Origin: an uncultured Oceanobacter sp.
Lineage (GTDB): Bacteria; Pseudomonadota; Gammaproteobacteria; Pseudomonadales; Oceanobacteraceae
NCBI GenBank assembly: GCA_913061185.1
Contig: CAJXTI010000038.1
Span: 1-37,162 of the forward strand
Direction: 5' to 3'
DNA length: 37,162 bases
Of the stretch, positions 15,455 through 24,856 are shown piece after piece. Below the pieces are notes generated by a model. That model did no database searches and had not been told where the DNA came from. It was given only the letters and a program-made list of their open reading frames with translations. Position numbers and translations under genes: made by a program. Position 1 is the first letter of the stretch. Every line of letters starts with the position of its first letter.

Positions 15455-17236
15455 ATGCGCACTCACTATTGTGGTGATATCAACGAAAGCTTGATCGACC
15501 AAACCGTTACTTTCTGTGGCTGGGTTCATCGTCGCCGTGACCACGGTGGCGTTATCTTCCTGGATGTACGTGACCGTGAAGGTCTGGTTCAGGTGGTCTT
15601 CGACCCGGATACCGTTGACGCTTTTAATACCGCTGACAGTGTGCGTTCTGAGTACGTGTTGCAAATTACCGGCCGTGTTCGTGGACGCCCGGATGGCACC
15701 ACTAATGCCAATATGAAAACCGGTATGATTGAAGTGTTGGGTAAGGATGTGGTCGTGCTGAACAAGGCTCAGACACCGCCATTCCCGCTCGATGGTTACA
15801 CCGATGTGGGTGAAGATATTCGCCTGAAATACCGTTACATGGACATGCGTCGGCCGGAAATGCAAGACAAGCTGCGGTTCCGTTCCAAGGTCACTTCCGG
15901 TGTGCGCCGTTATCTGGATGATGCCGGTTTCCTGGATATTGAAACACCGATTTTGACCCGTGCGACCCCGGAAGGTGCGCGTGATTATCTGGTGCCCAGC
16001 CGAACGCACGAAGGTGCTTTTTTCGCCTTGCCACAGTCACCACAGCTGTTCAAGCAGTTGCTGATGGTGTCGGGTTTCGACCGTTATTACCAGATCGCCA
16101 AGTGCTTCCGTGATGAAGACCTGCGTGCTGATCGTCAGCCGGAATTTACCCAGATCGATATCGAAGCGTCGTTCATCGACGAAGACACCATCATGGGTCT
16201 GACTCAGGATATGATCAAAGGCATCTTCCAGAAAGAACTGGGCGTTGACCTGGGTGACTTTCCGCGCATGCCGTATGCCGAAGCGATGAACAAGTACGGC
16301 TCCGACAAGCCGGATATGCGTATTCCAATGGCAATCGTTGATGTGGCGGAATTCCTGCAAAACATCGAATTCAAGGTGTTTGCGGCTCCTGCCAAGGATC
16401 CACACGGTCGTGTTGCGGCCTTGAAAGTACCTGGTGGTGCCGAGCTGTCTCGCAAGCAGATCGACGAATACACCAAGTTTGTCAGTATCTACGGTGCCAA
16501 AGGTCTGGCGTGGATCAAGGTCAACGATATCGAGGAAGGCGTTGAAGGCCTGCAGTCGCCGATCATTAAATTCATCGGCGCTGACAACACCATGAAGATC
16601 ATGGCGAAACTGGAAGCCAAAAACGGCGATATCATCTTCTTTGGTGCTGATAAAACCAAGGTGGTTAATGAGGCACTGGGTGCACTGCGTTGCAAGCTGG
16701 GTGAAGATCTGAATATGTATACCAGCGAGTGGGCGGCATTGTGGGTGGTCGACTTCCCGATGTTTGAAGCCAATGACGACGGCTCGATTTCAGCCTTGCA
16801 CCATCCGTTTACCGCCCCAAGTTGTTCCGCTGAAGAACTGGAAGCCAAGCCTCTGGAAGCCCTGTCCCGTGCCTATGATATGGTGCTGAACGGCTGTGAG
16901 CTGGGCGGTGGTTCCATTCGTATTCATGATCAGTCGATGCAGCATGCGGTATTCCGTGCCCTGGGTATCAGTGAAGAAGAACAGCAAGAAAAGTTTGGCT
17001 TCCTGCTCGATGCGCTGAAGTTTGGTGCTCCTCCGCACGGTGGTCTGGCATTTGGTCTGGATCGTCTGATTATGTTGATGACTGGTGCAAACTCCATTCG
17101 TGAAGTGATTGCCTTCCCGAAAACCCAGTCAGCGGCCTGTGTCATGACCAAGGCACCAGGCGAGGTGAGCAACGCCCAGCTGCGTGATTTGCATATCAAG
17201 CTGCGCGAAAAGCCAAAGGCTGAATCCGCGAGTTAA
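15455..17236 (+). CDS. aspS: Aspartyl-tRNA synthetase
   Basis: A 593-residue bacterial-type AspRS that charges tRNA-Asp with aspartate. Order: OB-fold anticodon domain ([20 protein letters not shown]), class II catalytic core with motif 2 ([19 protein letters not shown]), the bacterial GAD insertion domain in the middle, and motif 3 ([16 protein letters not shown]). ATG 15455 gives the family N-terminus MRTHYCG, with AGGA nine bases upstream; the in-frame ATG at 15440 adds five unsupported residues. Length is normal. The strong terminator right behind makes it a single-gene unit. The sequence alone does not tell whether it also charges tRNA-Asn. Confidence 0.97.
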   Translation: MRTHYCGDINESLIDQTVTFCGWVHRRRDHGGVIFLDVRDREGLVQVVFDPDTVDAFNTADSVRSEYVLQITGRVRGRPDGTTNANMKTGMIEVLGKDVVVLNKAQTPPFPLDGYTDVGEDIRLKYRYMDMRRPEMQDKLRFRSKVTSGVRRYLDDAGFLDIETPILTRATPEGARDYLVPSRTHEGAFFALPQSPQLFKQLLMVSGFDRYYQIAKCFRDEDLRADRQPEFTQIDIEASFIDEDTIMGLTQDMIKGIFQKELGVDLGDFPRMPYAEAMNKYGSDKPDMRIPMAIVDVAEFLQNIEFKVFAAPAKDPHGRVAALKVPGGAELSRKQIDEYTKFVSIYGAKGLAWIKVNDIEEGVEGLQSPIIKFIGADNTMKIMAKLEAKNGDIIFFGADKTKVVNEALGALRCKLGEDLNMYTSEWAALWVVDFPMFEANDDGSISALHHPFTAPSCSAEELEAKPLEALSRAYDMVLNGCELGGGSIRIHDQSMQHAVFRALGISEEEQQEKFGFLLDALKFGAPPHGGLAFGLDRLIMLMTGANSIREVIAFPKTQSAACVMTKAPGEVSNAQLRDLHIKLREKPKAESAS

Positions 17237-17255
17237 GTGATTGCTGTGCCATGAC

Positions 17256-17287
17256 AAACGGGAGCCGGTAAGCTCCCGTTTTTTTTG
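17256..17287 (+). terminator. Rho-independent terminator after aspS
   Basis: A 10-bp perfect stem, AAACGGGAGC (17256-17265) with GCTCCCGTTT (17272-17281), then a run of T, 19 bases after the aspS stop. Confidence 0.93.
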
Positions 17288-17356
17288 GGATAGATTGAAT
17301 ATCCTTATATTGCGGCCACGGGTATATTTATATTTATGTCAGGCATTGCCTGTCTG

Positions 17357-17385
17357 GTCGAATTCTATGAAATAGTCGTTATAAT
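17357..17385 (+). promoter_or_regulatory. Candidate promoter of the DUF1566 operon
   Basis: A perfect -10 TATAAT at 17380-17385 lies in A/T-rich DNA. The -35 region is poor, so an activator may be needed. The predicted start is near 17392, only about 20 nt before the first gene. Confidence 0.4.
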
Positions 17386-17408
17386 TCGAACCTTCCTCGC
17401 CACTTCAG

Positions 17409-18800
17409 GTGTGTATTTTGCTGCTGCGTGCTCTCGCTCTGTTTGGTTGCTTCTCTTTGCTTACTGGTTGCGGCGCTTCCAATGGCGATACGAATACGGC
17501 TCCCTCGCTCTCGGTGGTTTCCACGATCGCCGTTGCCGGTGGTGCAGAGGTCACCTTGAGGAGCTCTGCCAGTGATGTGGATGGCTCGATTGAGGGGTAT
17601 CTCTGGGAGCAAGTGTCTGGCGAGGTCGTAGAGGTTGAGGGAGCAGCGACTGATACGCTGACCTTTGAAGCACCTGTTGGACTGGACGGGTATGAGCTGG
17701 TGTTTCGTATCACGGCAACGGATAACCAGGGCGGCAGTTCCAGCGCGAAGGTGACGGTGATTGTGGCGGCAGGAATAGCAGCCCCGACCAGTTTCAAGGT
17801 CAGATCTCCGGTTAATGCCAGTGGGGTTGTACTCGATTGGGATGCCATCAGTTTACCGGATAGTGCTGATGGAGAGATTACTTACTCTGTGTATTACGCC
17901 CGCCAAACGTTTAATGCCATCAGTTCGCTGATTTATTACGAATCACTGGATGGTGCTGGCGTTGAAAGTGGAATCACCACTACCAGCTATCAGATGAATT
18001 TTACTAACGGTCAGAAATATTTCTTTTTGCTCGTGGCAACCTACACCAGCGACACCCTGGTTGCGGAAAGTCAGCCCACCGCAGAAGTAGCAAGGGTGAT
18101 CGGCAAGGCTTTTACTTATACCAGTCCGTTGAATGACACGACGGTCAGCCAGTGTGTGGATCTTGACGGCAACTGGGCTGATTGTCCGGTGACGGGGCTG
18201 ATCGGGCAGGATGCAGAGTCGGGACGTACCGCAGCGGCAGCGGCGGGCAGTCTCAATAAAACGGGCGTCGGCCTGGGGGGCTTTGACTGGACCTTGCTGG
18301 ATGCTGACGGTACGGTGTTGTCGCCCGGTAGCGAACAGGCAGATTGTATTCGTGACAATGTCAGCGGATTGGTGGTGGAGCTGAAAAACTCAGCGACTTC
18401 CCTGCGTAATCCGGTGCATCAGTTCAGCTGGTATCTGGCCGATGAAACGACTAACGGTGGATATTCTGGGCTGGAAGCGGGGCCGGAATGTGTCGCTGGT
18501 GTCTGCAATACCGCTGCTTATGCGATGGCTCTTAATCGGCGAACCCTCTGTGGCGAGAGCAGCTGGCGCTTGCCAGTGGTGTCGGAATTACGCTCGATTT
18601 CAGATATTGCCGGGGCTTGTCTGCTGGATGGGGGTGGTTGCAAGTTCGCCCTTGATTATTACTACTGGACCTCAGCCACCCGTGCCGATGCGCCAGATCA
18701 GGCATGGATGGTCAATCTATACGGTAAAACCGATACGTCTTATGACAAGCAGGCAACTGCGCGTGTCATTATGGTAAGTGACGGAGAAGCCGATGAATAA
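17409..18800 (+). CDS. Large DUF1566 lipoprotein A1 (PKD-like, FN3-like, DUF1566)
   Basis: A 463-residue exported lipoprotein: signal peptide with lipobox LLTGC, a Ser/Thr/Asn spacer, a PKD-like domain (VTLRSSASDVDGSIEGYLWE to FRITATDNQGGSS), a fibronectin-III-like domain (APTSFKVRSPVNASGVVLDW, YSVYYARQ), and a Cys-rich C-terminal DUF1566 domain with GQDAESGR, CNTAAYAMALN, LCGESSWRLPVVSELRSI and a YYYWTSAT strand. DUF1566 is found in surface proteins such as Legionella Lcl. Ligand binding at the surface is therefore plausible but unproven. GTG 17409 and TTG 17418 are both possible starts. The stop overlaps the next gene. It shares its architecture and motif order with the gene at 19355, its paralogue, but has one PKD-like repeat instead of two and a hydrophilic C-terminus (SDGEADE). 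Confidence 0.8.
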   Translation: MCILLLRALALFGCFSLLTGCGASNGDTNTAPSLSVVSTIAVAGGAEVTLRSSASDVDGSIEGYLWEQVSGEVVEVEGAATDTLTFEAPVGLDGYELVFRITATDNQGGSSSAKVTVIVAAGIAAPTSFKVRSPVNASGVVLDWDAISLPDSADGEITYSVYYARQTFNAISSLIYYESLDGAGVESGITTTSYQMNFTNGQKYFFLLVATYTSDTLVAESQPTAEVARVIGKAFTYTSPLNDTTVSQCVDLDGNWADCPVTGLIGQDAESGRTAAAAAGSLNKTGVGLGGFDWTLLDADGTVLSPGSEQADCIRDNVSGLVVELKNSATSLRNPVHQFSWYLADETTNGGYSGLEAGPECVAGVCNTAAYAMALNRRTLCGESSWRLPVVSELRSISDIAGACLLDGGGCKFALDYYYWTSATRADAPDQAWMVNLYGKTDTSYDKQATARVIMVSDGEADE

Positions 18801-19317
18801 GCGCTGGTTGAAATCTGCTTTGCTGATGTGGCTTGGGTGTGGGCTTGTCAGTGGTCATGCTGTGGCAGCACAGCAATGTCTGGACACCGTGCCAGATACC
18901 ACCAATGAGCGTTTTGAAACACAGTTGGATGGCTCTCTCTATGAGCCACAGCTAGGACTGCTCTGGTTTTCTTGTCTGTATGGCCAGCAGTGGAAAGATG
19001 GGGAATGTGCTGGCACGGCCAAGCGCCTGTCGCTGGCGGCGGCCTATGGCTATGCCGATGAGGTCGTGCTGGCGGGTTACTCGGGCTGGCGCTTGCCCAA
19101 TATCAATGAGCTGCAGAGCCTGGTGGAGTGGCAATGTGTCAACCCGGCTGTTAATACTGATTATTTTCCTGAAATAACCAGCGGATATTTTTGGAGTGCA
19201 TCCGCCAGAAATAATCACAATGATCAGCCAACGACACTGATGGTGGATTTTTATAATGGTCGGGTACGAGACGCGTTGTATCTCAAGGGATATCTGTTGT
19301 TAGTGAGGGATATGTGA
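18793..19317 (+). CDS. Small secreted DUF1566 protein B1
   Basis: A 174-residue protein with a signal peptide (ends GHAVA before AQQC) and almost only a DUF1566 domain: LGLLWFSCLYGQQWKDGECAG, AGYSGWRLPNINELQSLVEW, then DYFPEITSGYFWSAS and a terminal YLLLVRDM strand. Its cysteines recur at the same places in the gene at 21118 (its paralogue), suggesting conserved disulfides. ATG 18793 has GGAG upstream and overlaps the previous stop by eight bases, so it is translationally coupled to A1. It lacks a lipobox and membrane anchor, so it is probably periplasmic or secreted, perhaps as partner of the lipoprotein. No function is known. Confidence 0.78.
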   Translation: MNKRWLKSALLMWLGCGLVSGHAVAAQQCLDTVPDTTNERFETQLDGSLYEPQLGLLWFSCLYGQQWKDGECAGTAKRLSLAAAYGYADEVVLAGYSGWRLPNINELQSLVEWQCVNPAVNTDYFPEITSGYFWSASARNNHNDQPTTLMVDFYNGRVRDALYLKGYLLLVRDM

Positions 19318-19354
19318 TGACTTGTACTTCGCTTTTAATTCATGGAAAGCTGAA

Positions 19355-21121
19355 ATGAAGAACGTTAAAACCGAAGTTGGCATGCTGAGACGGGTTCTGG
19401 TGTTTATGCTATTAACGGCGTTGGCTGGTTGTGGGGCACAAAGCGGCCCTGATGCGACTGGCTCCTCAGCAACGGATGGCTCTGGCACTGATACTGACAG
19501 TGGGGATGCCGATACGGTTGATCCTGACAATGTTGCTCCGGTCGCAAGTGCCGGACTTGACCAGTCCGTGTACGAAGGGGCAACGGTTCTGTTACCAGGA
19601 TCGGGTATCGACGAAGACGGTACGGTGGTGCTGTATGAATGGGCCCAGTTGAGCGGCACTGAAGCAGCGATTGTTAACCCGAATTCAGCCAATACGTCGG
19701 TGATTATCCCCGGTCTGACCGTGGCAGAAAACATGGTGTTCAGCCTGACGGTGACGGACAACGCTGGCGCCAGTGATACCGATACGGTGACCCTGTATGT
19801 GTATGTTGAGTACGACGAGAGCGGAAATCTGAAACCTGTTGTTGATGCTGGCAGTGATCAGGAGGTTCATATCGGGCAAACGGTTTACCTGAATGGGTCA
19901 GCCTCCGATCTGGATGGCAATGTTGTGTCTTTTCAATGGGTTCGGCAACAAGGCCCAGCGATTGATCTGTCTGACGCGACTGAGGCAGAGGCTACCTTTA
20001 CCGCGCCGGATGTGGCAGAAGACACGGATATTGTCTTGGTACTGTTGGCAACGGATGAACAAGGCGCAACCGGTTCTGATGAAATGGTTATTACCCTGTT
20101 TGCCGATCTCGCAGTCCCTGACAATCTAGCGGTGAGTGTTGACAGTTCCGAAGTGACGCTAACTTGGGATGAGGTGGCGTCAGCGGCATCCTATAACGTT
20201 TATTATGCGCGCGAGACGATCCCGGTATCGGATGTGGCCAATTACAACAGTTATCTGGGGGGCATGCTGGAAACTGACGTGATCACAAACCGTTTTGTTC
20301 TGAGTTCCACTGATGCCATCCGAACTTACTACTTCAGGGTGTCTGCGGTGCGTGGTGAGTACGAAAGTGACCCGAGTGACGAGGCGGTTGCGACCAGTAC
20401 GATTGCTGTAACCATTGGTGCGACAGGCAAAAGTAATGATACGGGTCTGACTGCCTGTTATTCGGCCACTGCCGAGACGGTTTGCCCAAATACGAACTTT
20501 GGTGGTCAAGATGCAGATTATGGCAGGGATGCTGATGCCAGCCTGGTTAAAGAAGGGTCGGGTAAGGCTGGATTTGATTTTATCAAACTCGACTCGGAGG
20601 GCATCGCGCTGGCGGCAGCTGCCGAGGAATGGTCGTGTGTTCTGGATGTGAATACCGGGCTGTTATGGGAAGTAAAAGATGCTTCGGGTTCTGGCACAGA
20701 AAGGGATAGTAATTCGTATTTTACCTGGTACAGCACCGATACTTCGATAAATGGCGGCACTGATGGTGTGGGTACAGAAAGTGGTGGAGGGGTGTGTAAC
20801 CTGGACGATGAGTGCAATACCGCTGCTTATGTAGACTATATGAATTCTATCGCTTTGTGTGGTTATAGCGCCTGGCGTTTACCCTCGGTTGATGAGTTGT
20901 CTTCGATCATCGATCATTCAGTCACAGCGCCTTCGATTGATGAGGATTATTTTCCCAATACGCTGTATGCCCGTGTTTATTGGACATTTGATGTGTATGG
21001 CGGGGCGGATTGGGCGGCCTGGGCGGTCGATTTTAATGAAGGGGTGGTGAGCGGTACGGATACCAGTGGCTCGCAGCTGGCTAAAAGCAAATCCTTTTTT
21101 GTTCGTCTTGTAGGGGGGTGA
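19355..21121 (+). CDS. Large DUF1566 lipoprotein A2 (two PKD-like domains, FN3-like, DUF1566)
   Basis: A 588-residue lipoprotein: signal peptide with lipobox LLTALAGC, an acidic Ser/Asp/Thr linker, two PKD-like domains (ASAGLDQSVYEGATVLLPGS; VDAGSDQEVHIGQTVYLNGS), an FN3-like domain (APDNL-type start PDNLAVSVDSSEVTLTWDEV, YNVYYARE), then a C-terminal DUF1566 domain with GGQDADYGRDADAS, CNTAAYVDYMN, LCGYSAWRLPSVDELSSI and a final KSFFVRLVGG strand. ATG 19355 is preferred (GGAAAG upstream); 19382 is an alternative. It is the paralogue of the gene at 17409, with an extra PKD-like repeat. The acidic PKD loops may bind calcium. It probably sits on the outer membrane and binds a partner or surface ligand; this is inference from domain type only. 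Confidence 0.82.
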   Translation: MKNVKTEVGMLRRVLVFMLLTALAGCGAQSGPDATGSSATDGSGTDTDSGDADTVDPDNVAPVASAGLDQSVYEGATVLLPGSGIDEDGTVVLYEWAQLSGTEAAIVNPNSANTSVIIPGLTVAENMVFSLTVTDNAGASDTDTVTLYVYVEYDESGNLKPVVDAGSDQEVHIGQTVYLNGSASDLDGNVVSFQWVRQQGPAIDLSDATEAEATFTAPDVAEDTDIVLVLLATDEQGATGSDEMVITLFADLAVPDNLAVSVDSSEVTLTWDEVASAASYNVYYARETIPVSDVANYNSYLGGMLETDVITNRFVLSSTDAIRTYYFRVSAVRGEYESDPSDEAVATSTIAVTIGATGKSNDTGLTACYSATAETVCPNTNFGGQDADYGRDADASLVKEGSGKAGFDFIKLDSEGIALAAAAEEWSCVLDVNTGLLWEVKDASGSGTERDSNSYFTWYSTDTSINGGTDGVGTESGGGVCNLDDECNTAAYVDYMNSIALCGYSAWRLPSVDELSSIIDHSVTAPSIDEDYFPNTLYARVYWTFDVYGGADWAAWAVDFNEGVVSGTDTSGSQLAKSKSFFVRLVGG

Positions 21122-21669
21122 ATATGGTCATAAAACCGATTCTGTGGTCGCTGGTGCTTGGTGTTGGTGTTATATCCGGGATCTGTCATGCCGCGAGCCA
21201 GGCTTGTGTGCCAGGAGCTGTCTTGTATACGCCATCGAGTGATTTTGTACAGCATGGCGACACGGTGACGCATACACCCACTGGGTTGATGTGGCGGCGA
21301 TGTCCAATCGATTATGACTGGAATGCAACGGCTAAATCATGCGACCTTGATGAATCAACGGATCGTAAAAGCTATTACACTTGGTCTCTGGCATTGGCAG
21401 CGGCTGAAAACCTGATTCTGGCTGGATACAATGACTGGCGCTTACCTAATATCACAGAACTGAGAACGATTGTGGAGCGGCGTTGTACTGCATTTGCGAT
21501 TAATGTTGATATATTCCCGACCAGTTATAATAACTCTACCTACTGGAGCTCGACGACCAGCAGTTTTCAGGTTGATACCGCCCGAATTATAACGTTTGAT
21601 AAAGGGTCGGAAGAGACGAAATCCAAATCGGATAGTCTGCAGTTTATGGTTGTGCGGGATGCAGACTAA
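21118..21669 (+). CDS. Small secreted DUF1566 protein B2
   Basis: A 183-residue (or 181 if ATG 21124 is used) secreted DUF1566 protein, last gene of the operon. Signal peptide ends ICHAA. The body has PTGLMWRRCPIDYDWNATAKSCD, AGYNDWRLPNITELRTIVERR, NSTYWSSTTS and terminal LQFMVVRD. The cysteine positions match those of B1. The GTG start at 21118 overlaps the A2 stop, and AGGGGGG just upstream serves either start. Tight coupling to A2 repeats the A1-B1 arrangement. A bidirectional terminator follows. Confidence 0.78.
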   Translation: MNMVIKPILWSLVLGVGVISGICHAASQACVPGAVLYTPSSDFVQHGDTVTHTPTGLMWRRCPIDYDWNATAKSCDLDESTDRKSYYTWSLALAAAENLILAGYNDWRLPNITELRTIVERRCTAFAINVDIFPTSYNNSTYWSSTTSSFQVDTARIITFDKGSEETKSKSDSLQFMVVRDAD

Positions 21670-21706
21670 GAGACGTTGTTTGTTATCAGGTATTTGAGGT
21701 GCCAAT

Positions 21707-21738
21707 AAAAAACCCGACGTTTAAACGTCGGGTTTTTT
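21707..21738. terminator. Bidirectional terminator between the DUF1566 operon and acnB
   Basis: A 32-bp perfect palindrome: six A, CCCGACGTTT, then AAACGTCGGG and six T. It can terminate transcription from both convergent operons. Confidence 0.93.
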
Positions 21739-21796
21739 ATTGCTGTCGATTTTTATCTCGCTAGCAGCACCGGCAAGGCCAGTACTGCTGACGGGG

Positions 21797-24400
21797 TTAC
21801 TTGTCGGAAGCGATAACGGCGGTAGCCGCTTTCTTGGTGTACTCGTCCATCTTGTCGAAGTTCAGGTACTTGTAGATTTCACCAGACATACTATCCAGCT
21901 TGTTGGCGTATTCCATGTATTCTGCGGTGGTTGGCAGTTTACCCAGAATAGCCCCAACGGATGCCAGTTCGGCAGAGGTCAGGTAGACGTTGGCACCATC
22001 GCCAAGACGGTTCGGGAAGTTACGGGTAGATGTCGACAATACGGTAACACCGGATGCTACACGCGCCTGGTTACCCATACACAAAGAACAACCTGGCATT
22101 TCAGTACGGACACCAGAAGTACCGAAGATATTGAAGTAACCTTCTTCCATCAGCTGGGCTTCGTCCATTTTGGTTGGTGGAGACATCCAGAAACGGGTGC
22201 TCAGACCACCTTTGTGGTTAGCCAACAGTTTACCGGCTGCGCGGAAGTGACCAATGTTGGTCATGCAGGAACCAACGAAGACTTCGTCTACTTTTACGCC
22301 AGCAACGTCAGACAGTGTCTTGGCATCGTCCGGGTCGTTCGGGCAGCAGACGATAGGCTCTTTGATATCAGCCAGATCGATTTCGATGATATGGGCATAT
22401 TCAGCATCTTTGTCGGCACGCATCAGCTTGGGATCGGCCAGCCATGCTTCCATTGCCTGAGCACGACGCTCCAGAGTACGTGGATCACCGTAGCCTTCAG
22501 AGATCATCCAGCGCAGCATGACGATGTTAGAACGCAGATATTCAGCGATGGATTCTTCTGACAGAGTGACCGTACAACCGGCGGCAGAACGTTCAGCAGA
22601 AGCATCTGATAATTCAAATGCTTGCTCAGCCGTCAGGTGCTCGAGACCTTCGATTTCCAGAATACGACCGGAGAATTCGTTGATCTTGCCTTTTTTCTCA
22701 ACCGTCAGGATGCCTTGCTTGATACCGTACAACGGAATGGCGTGAACCAGGTCGCGCAGGGTAATACCAGGCTGCATCTTACCTTTGAAGCGCACCAGTA
22801 CAGATTCAGGCATATCCAGTGGCATAACACCCGTCGCAGCGGCGAAGGCAACCAGACCAGAGCCGGCAGGGAAGGAGATACCCATTGGGAAACGGGTGTG
22901 TGAATCACCACCGGTACCCACGGTATCAGGCAGCAACATGCGGTTCAGCCAGGAGTGGATGATACCGTCGCCCGGACGCAGCGCCACACCACCACGGGTC
23001 TGGATAAAGTCAGGCATGGTGTGCTGCATTTCCACGTCAACCGGCTTTGGATACGCTGCCGTGTGACAGAAGGACTGCATCACCAGATCTGCCTGGAAGC
23101 CGAGGCAGGCCAGGTCTTTCAGTTCGTCACGGGTCATCGGACCAGTAGTGTCCTGAGAGCCGACCGTGGTCATCTTGGGTTCGCAATAGGTGCCTGGACG
23201 AACGCCTTGTCCTTCTTCCAGACCGCAAGCTTTGCCGACCATTTTCTGCGCCAGGGTAAAGCCTTTGGTGCCAGCCTCGGGGTCAACCGGCAGACGGAAC
23301 AGATCGGTTGCGCCAAGACCCAGGGCGGTACGAGCTTTGGTGGTCAGTCCGCGGCCGATGATCAGCGGAATGCGGCCGCCAGCCTGGACTTCATCCAGAA
23401 TGACTTCAGATTTGAAACCGAATTCGGAGATGACATCACCGGCTTCGTTGAAGATTTTACCTTCATATGGGCGGATATCGATCACGTCGCCCATGTTCAT
23501 ATTGTCGACCGGAGCTTCAAATACCAATGCGCCGGCATCTTCCATGGTGTTGAAGAAGATAGGGGCCACTTTGGAACCGATACAGACACCGCCACCACGT
23601 TTGTTCGGTACACCAGGAAGGTCATCACCGAAGAACCACAATACCGAGTTAGTGGCAGACTTACGGGAAGAACCGGTACCCACCACGTCACCAACGAAAG
23701 CAACCGGCAGACCTTTGGCTTTGATCGCGTCGATCTGAGACATCGGGCCAGTGACACCGTGCTCTTCAGGCTCTAAGCCGTCGCGGGTCATCTTGTACGC
23801 AGCACGGGCATGCAGTGGGATATCCGGGCGTGACCAGGCATCCGGGGCCGGTGACAGGTCGTCGGTGTTGGTTTCGCCAGTCACCTTGAATACGGTCATT
23901 TTGATGGATTCAGCAACCTTGTTGCGGTTGGTAAACCATTCAGCATTGGCCCAGGACTCCATCACTTCTTTCGCGATCGCATTGCCAGCGTTCATTTTGT
24001 CCTGAACGTCGTTGAAGGCGTCAAACATCAGCAGGGTGTGCTTTAGTTCTTTCGCGGCCAGAGGTGCCAGTTCAGCGTTATCCAGCTGTTCAACCAATGT
24101 CGCGATGTTGTAGCCACCCTGCATCATACCCAGCAGTTGAATCGCTTTTTCTTTGGATATGAGTGGAGAAGTCGCTTCATCTTTCAGAATGGCAGTCAGG
24201 AACGCTGCTTTTACGTAGGCTGCTTCATCCACACCCGGAGGGATACGGTTTTCCAGCAGGTCAACCAGAGTGGTTTCTTCGCCAGCGGGTGGAGTTTTCA
24301 GCAACTCGACCAGAGCAGCTGTCTGTTCAGCATTCAGAGGCTTGGGTGGAATTCCCAGCTCTGCTCGCTCGGCAACGTGAGCACGATAAGCTTCTAACAC
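21797..24400 (-). CDS. acnB: Aconitate hydratase B
   Basis: An 867-residue AcnB, the main TCA-cycle aconitase (citrate to isocitrate) with a 4Fe-4S cluster; E. coli AcnB has 865 residues. The N-terminal HEAT-like domain is present ([26 protein letters not shown]), followed by the swivelling domain 4 ([37 protein letters not shown]) and the catalytic core, as expected of the AcnB domain order. Cluster cysteines are seen in [15 protein letters not shown] and [15 protein letters not shown]. The start is GTG 24400: [16 protein letters not shown] matches the family N-terminus, and GAGGA lies about nine bases upstream. The in-frame extension to 24580 has no family match. AcnB is also a conditional RNA-binding protein in E. 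coli. Confidence 0.97.
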   Translation of the reverse strand: MLEAYRAHVAERAELGIPPKPLNAEQTAALVELLKTPPAGEETTLVDLLENRIPPGVDEAAYVKAAFLTAILKDEATSPLISKEKAIQLLGMMQGGYNIATLVEQLDNAELAPLAAKELKHTLLMFDAFNDVQDKMNAGNAIAKEVMESWANAEWFTNRNKVAESIKMTVFKVTGETNTDDLSPAPDAWSRPDIPLHARAAYKMTRDGLEPEEHGVTGPMSQIDAIKAKGLPVAFVGDVVGTGSSRKSATNSVLWFFGDDLPGVPNKRGGGVCIGSKVAPIFFNTMEDAGALVFEAPVDNMNMGDVIDIRPYEGKIFNEAGDVISEFGFKSEVILDEVQAGGRIPLIIGRGLTTKARTALGLGATDLFRLPVDPEAGTKGFTLAQKMVGKACGLEEGQGVRPGTYCEPKMTTVGSQDTTGPMTRDELKDLACLGFQADLVMQSFCHTAAYPKPVDVEMQHTMPDFIQTRGGVALRPGDGIIHSWLNRMLLPDTVGTGGDSHTRFPMGISFPAGSGLVAFAAATGVMPLDMPESVLVRFKGKMQPGITLRDLVHAIPLYGIKQGILTVEKKGKINEFSGRILEIEGLEHLTAEQAFELSDASAERSAAGCTVTLSEESIAEYLRSNIVMLRWMISEGYGDPRTLERRAQAMEAWLADPKLMRADKDAEYAHIIEIDLADIKEPIVCCPNDPDDAKTLSDVAGVKVDEVFVGSCMTNIGHFRAAGKLLANHKGGLSTRFWMSPPTKMDEAQLMEEGYFNIFGTSGVRTEMPGCSLCMGNQARVASGVTVLSTSTRNFPNRLGDGANVYLTSAELASVGAILGKLPTTAEYMEYANKLDSMSGEIYKYLNFDKMDEYTKKAATAVIASDK

Positions 24401-24505
24401 GGTGTTTTCCTCATCTCTATGAATCTTCAGATTCACCCGGGTTCCCCTTTTGAGGGTGCCGGCAACCTTCAGATTGTGTTGTTCCATTGGGAATGCAGGG
24501 GCGCA

Positions 24506-24534
24506 AGTATACTTGATTACTGCCTTTCGGTTAA
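24506..24534 (-). promoter_or_regulatory. Probable acnB promoter
   Basis: On the minus strand, TTAACC (24529-24534), a 17-base spacer and TATACT (24506-24511). It gives a leader of about 100 nt before the GTG start. The remaining 24535-24774 shows no gene. Confidence 0.5.
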
Positions 24535-24774
24535 GGAAGCCAATGGTCGTAATTGCCTTTGATGTAAGGGTTTTTACCAATGTCGGCTATTCATCCAGAA
24601 AATGAACCGGGTGGAATTAGACATGACCATCCCTTTTGCCGGTATTTTGTGCAGAGGCGCTTTTATCCCTGTTTTTGTCGACAATGCGGTGTTTAGTCTG
24701 TGTTCTGATACCAGGCAATTATCCTGAAAGGTAATCGCCCGGAGTATCCGTGTTTGGCTGATCGTCGGCTTTTT

Positions 24775-24802
24775 TTGACAGAATCTTGCTGGTCATTGTA
24801 AA
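24775..24802 (+). promoter_or_regulatory. Probable pdxB promoter
   Basis: A consensus -35 TTGACA at 24775-24780, a 16-base spacer and TGTAAA at 24797-24802, about 48 nt ahead of the preferred pdxB start. Confidence 0.5.
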
Positions 24803-24856
24803 GATGGGTGTGGCTTGACAAAATGTCGCCCTGTATTCCAACTGGACAACACCCTC

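Noticed and set aside
17409..21669. Diversity-generating retroelement around the DUF1566 genes
   Set aside because: No reverse transcriptase, accessory gene or template repeat is seen in the window.
21740..23776. Two long plus-strand open frames (273 codons each) opposite acnB
   Set aside because: They lie antisense to highly conserved acnB sequence and have compositionally odd, unrecognisable translations.
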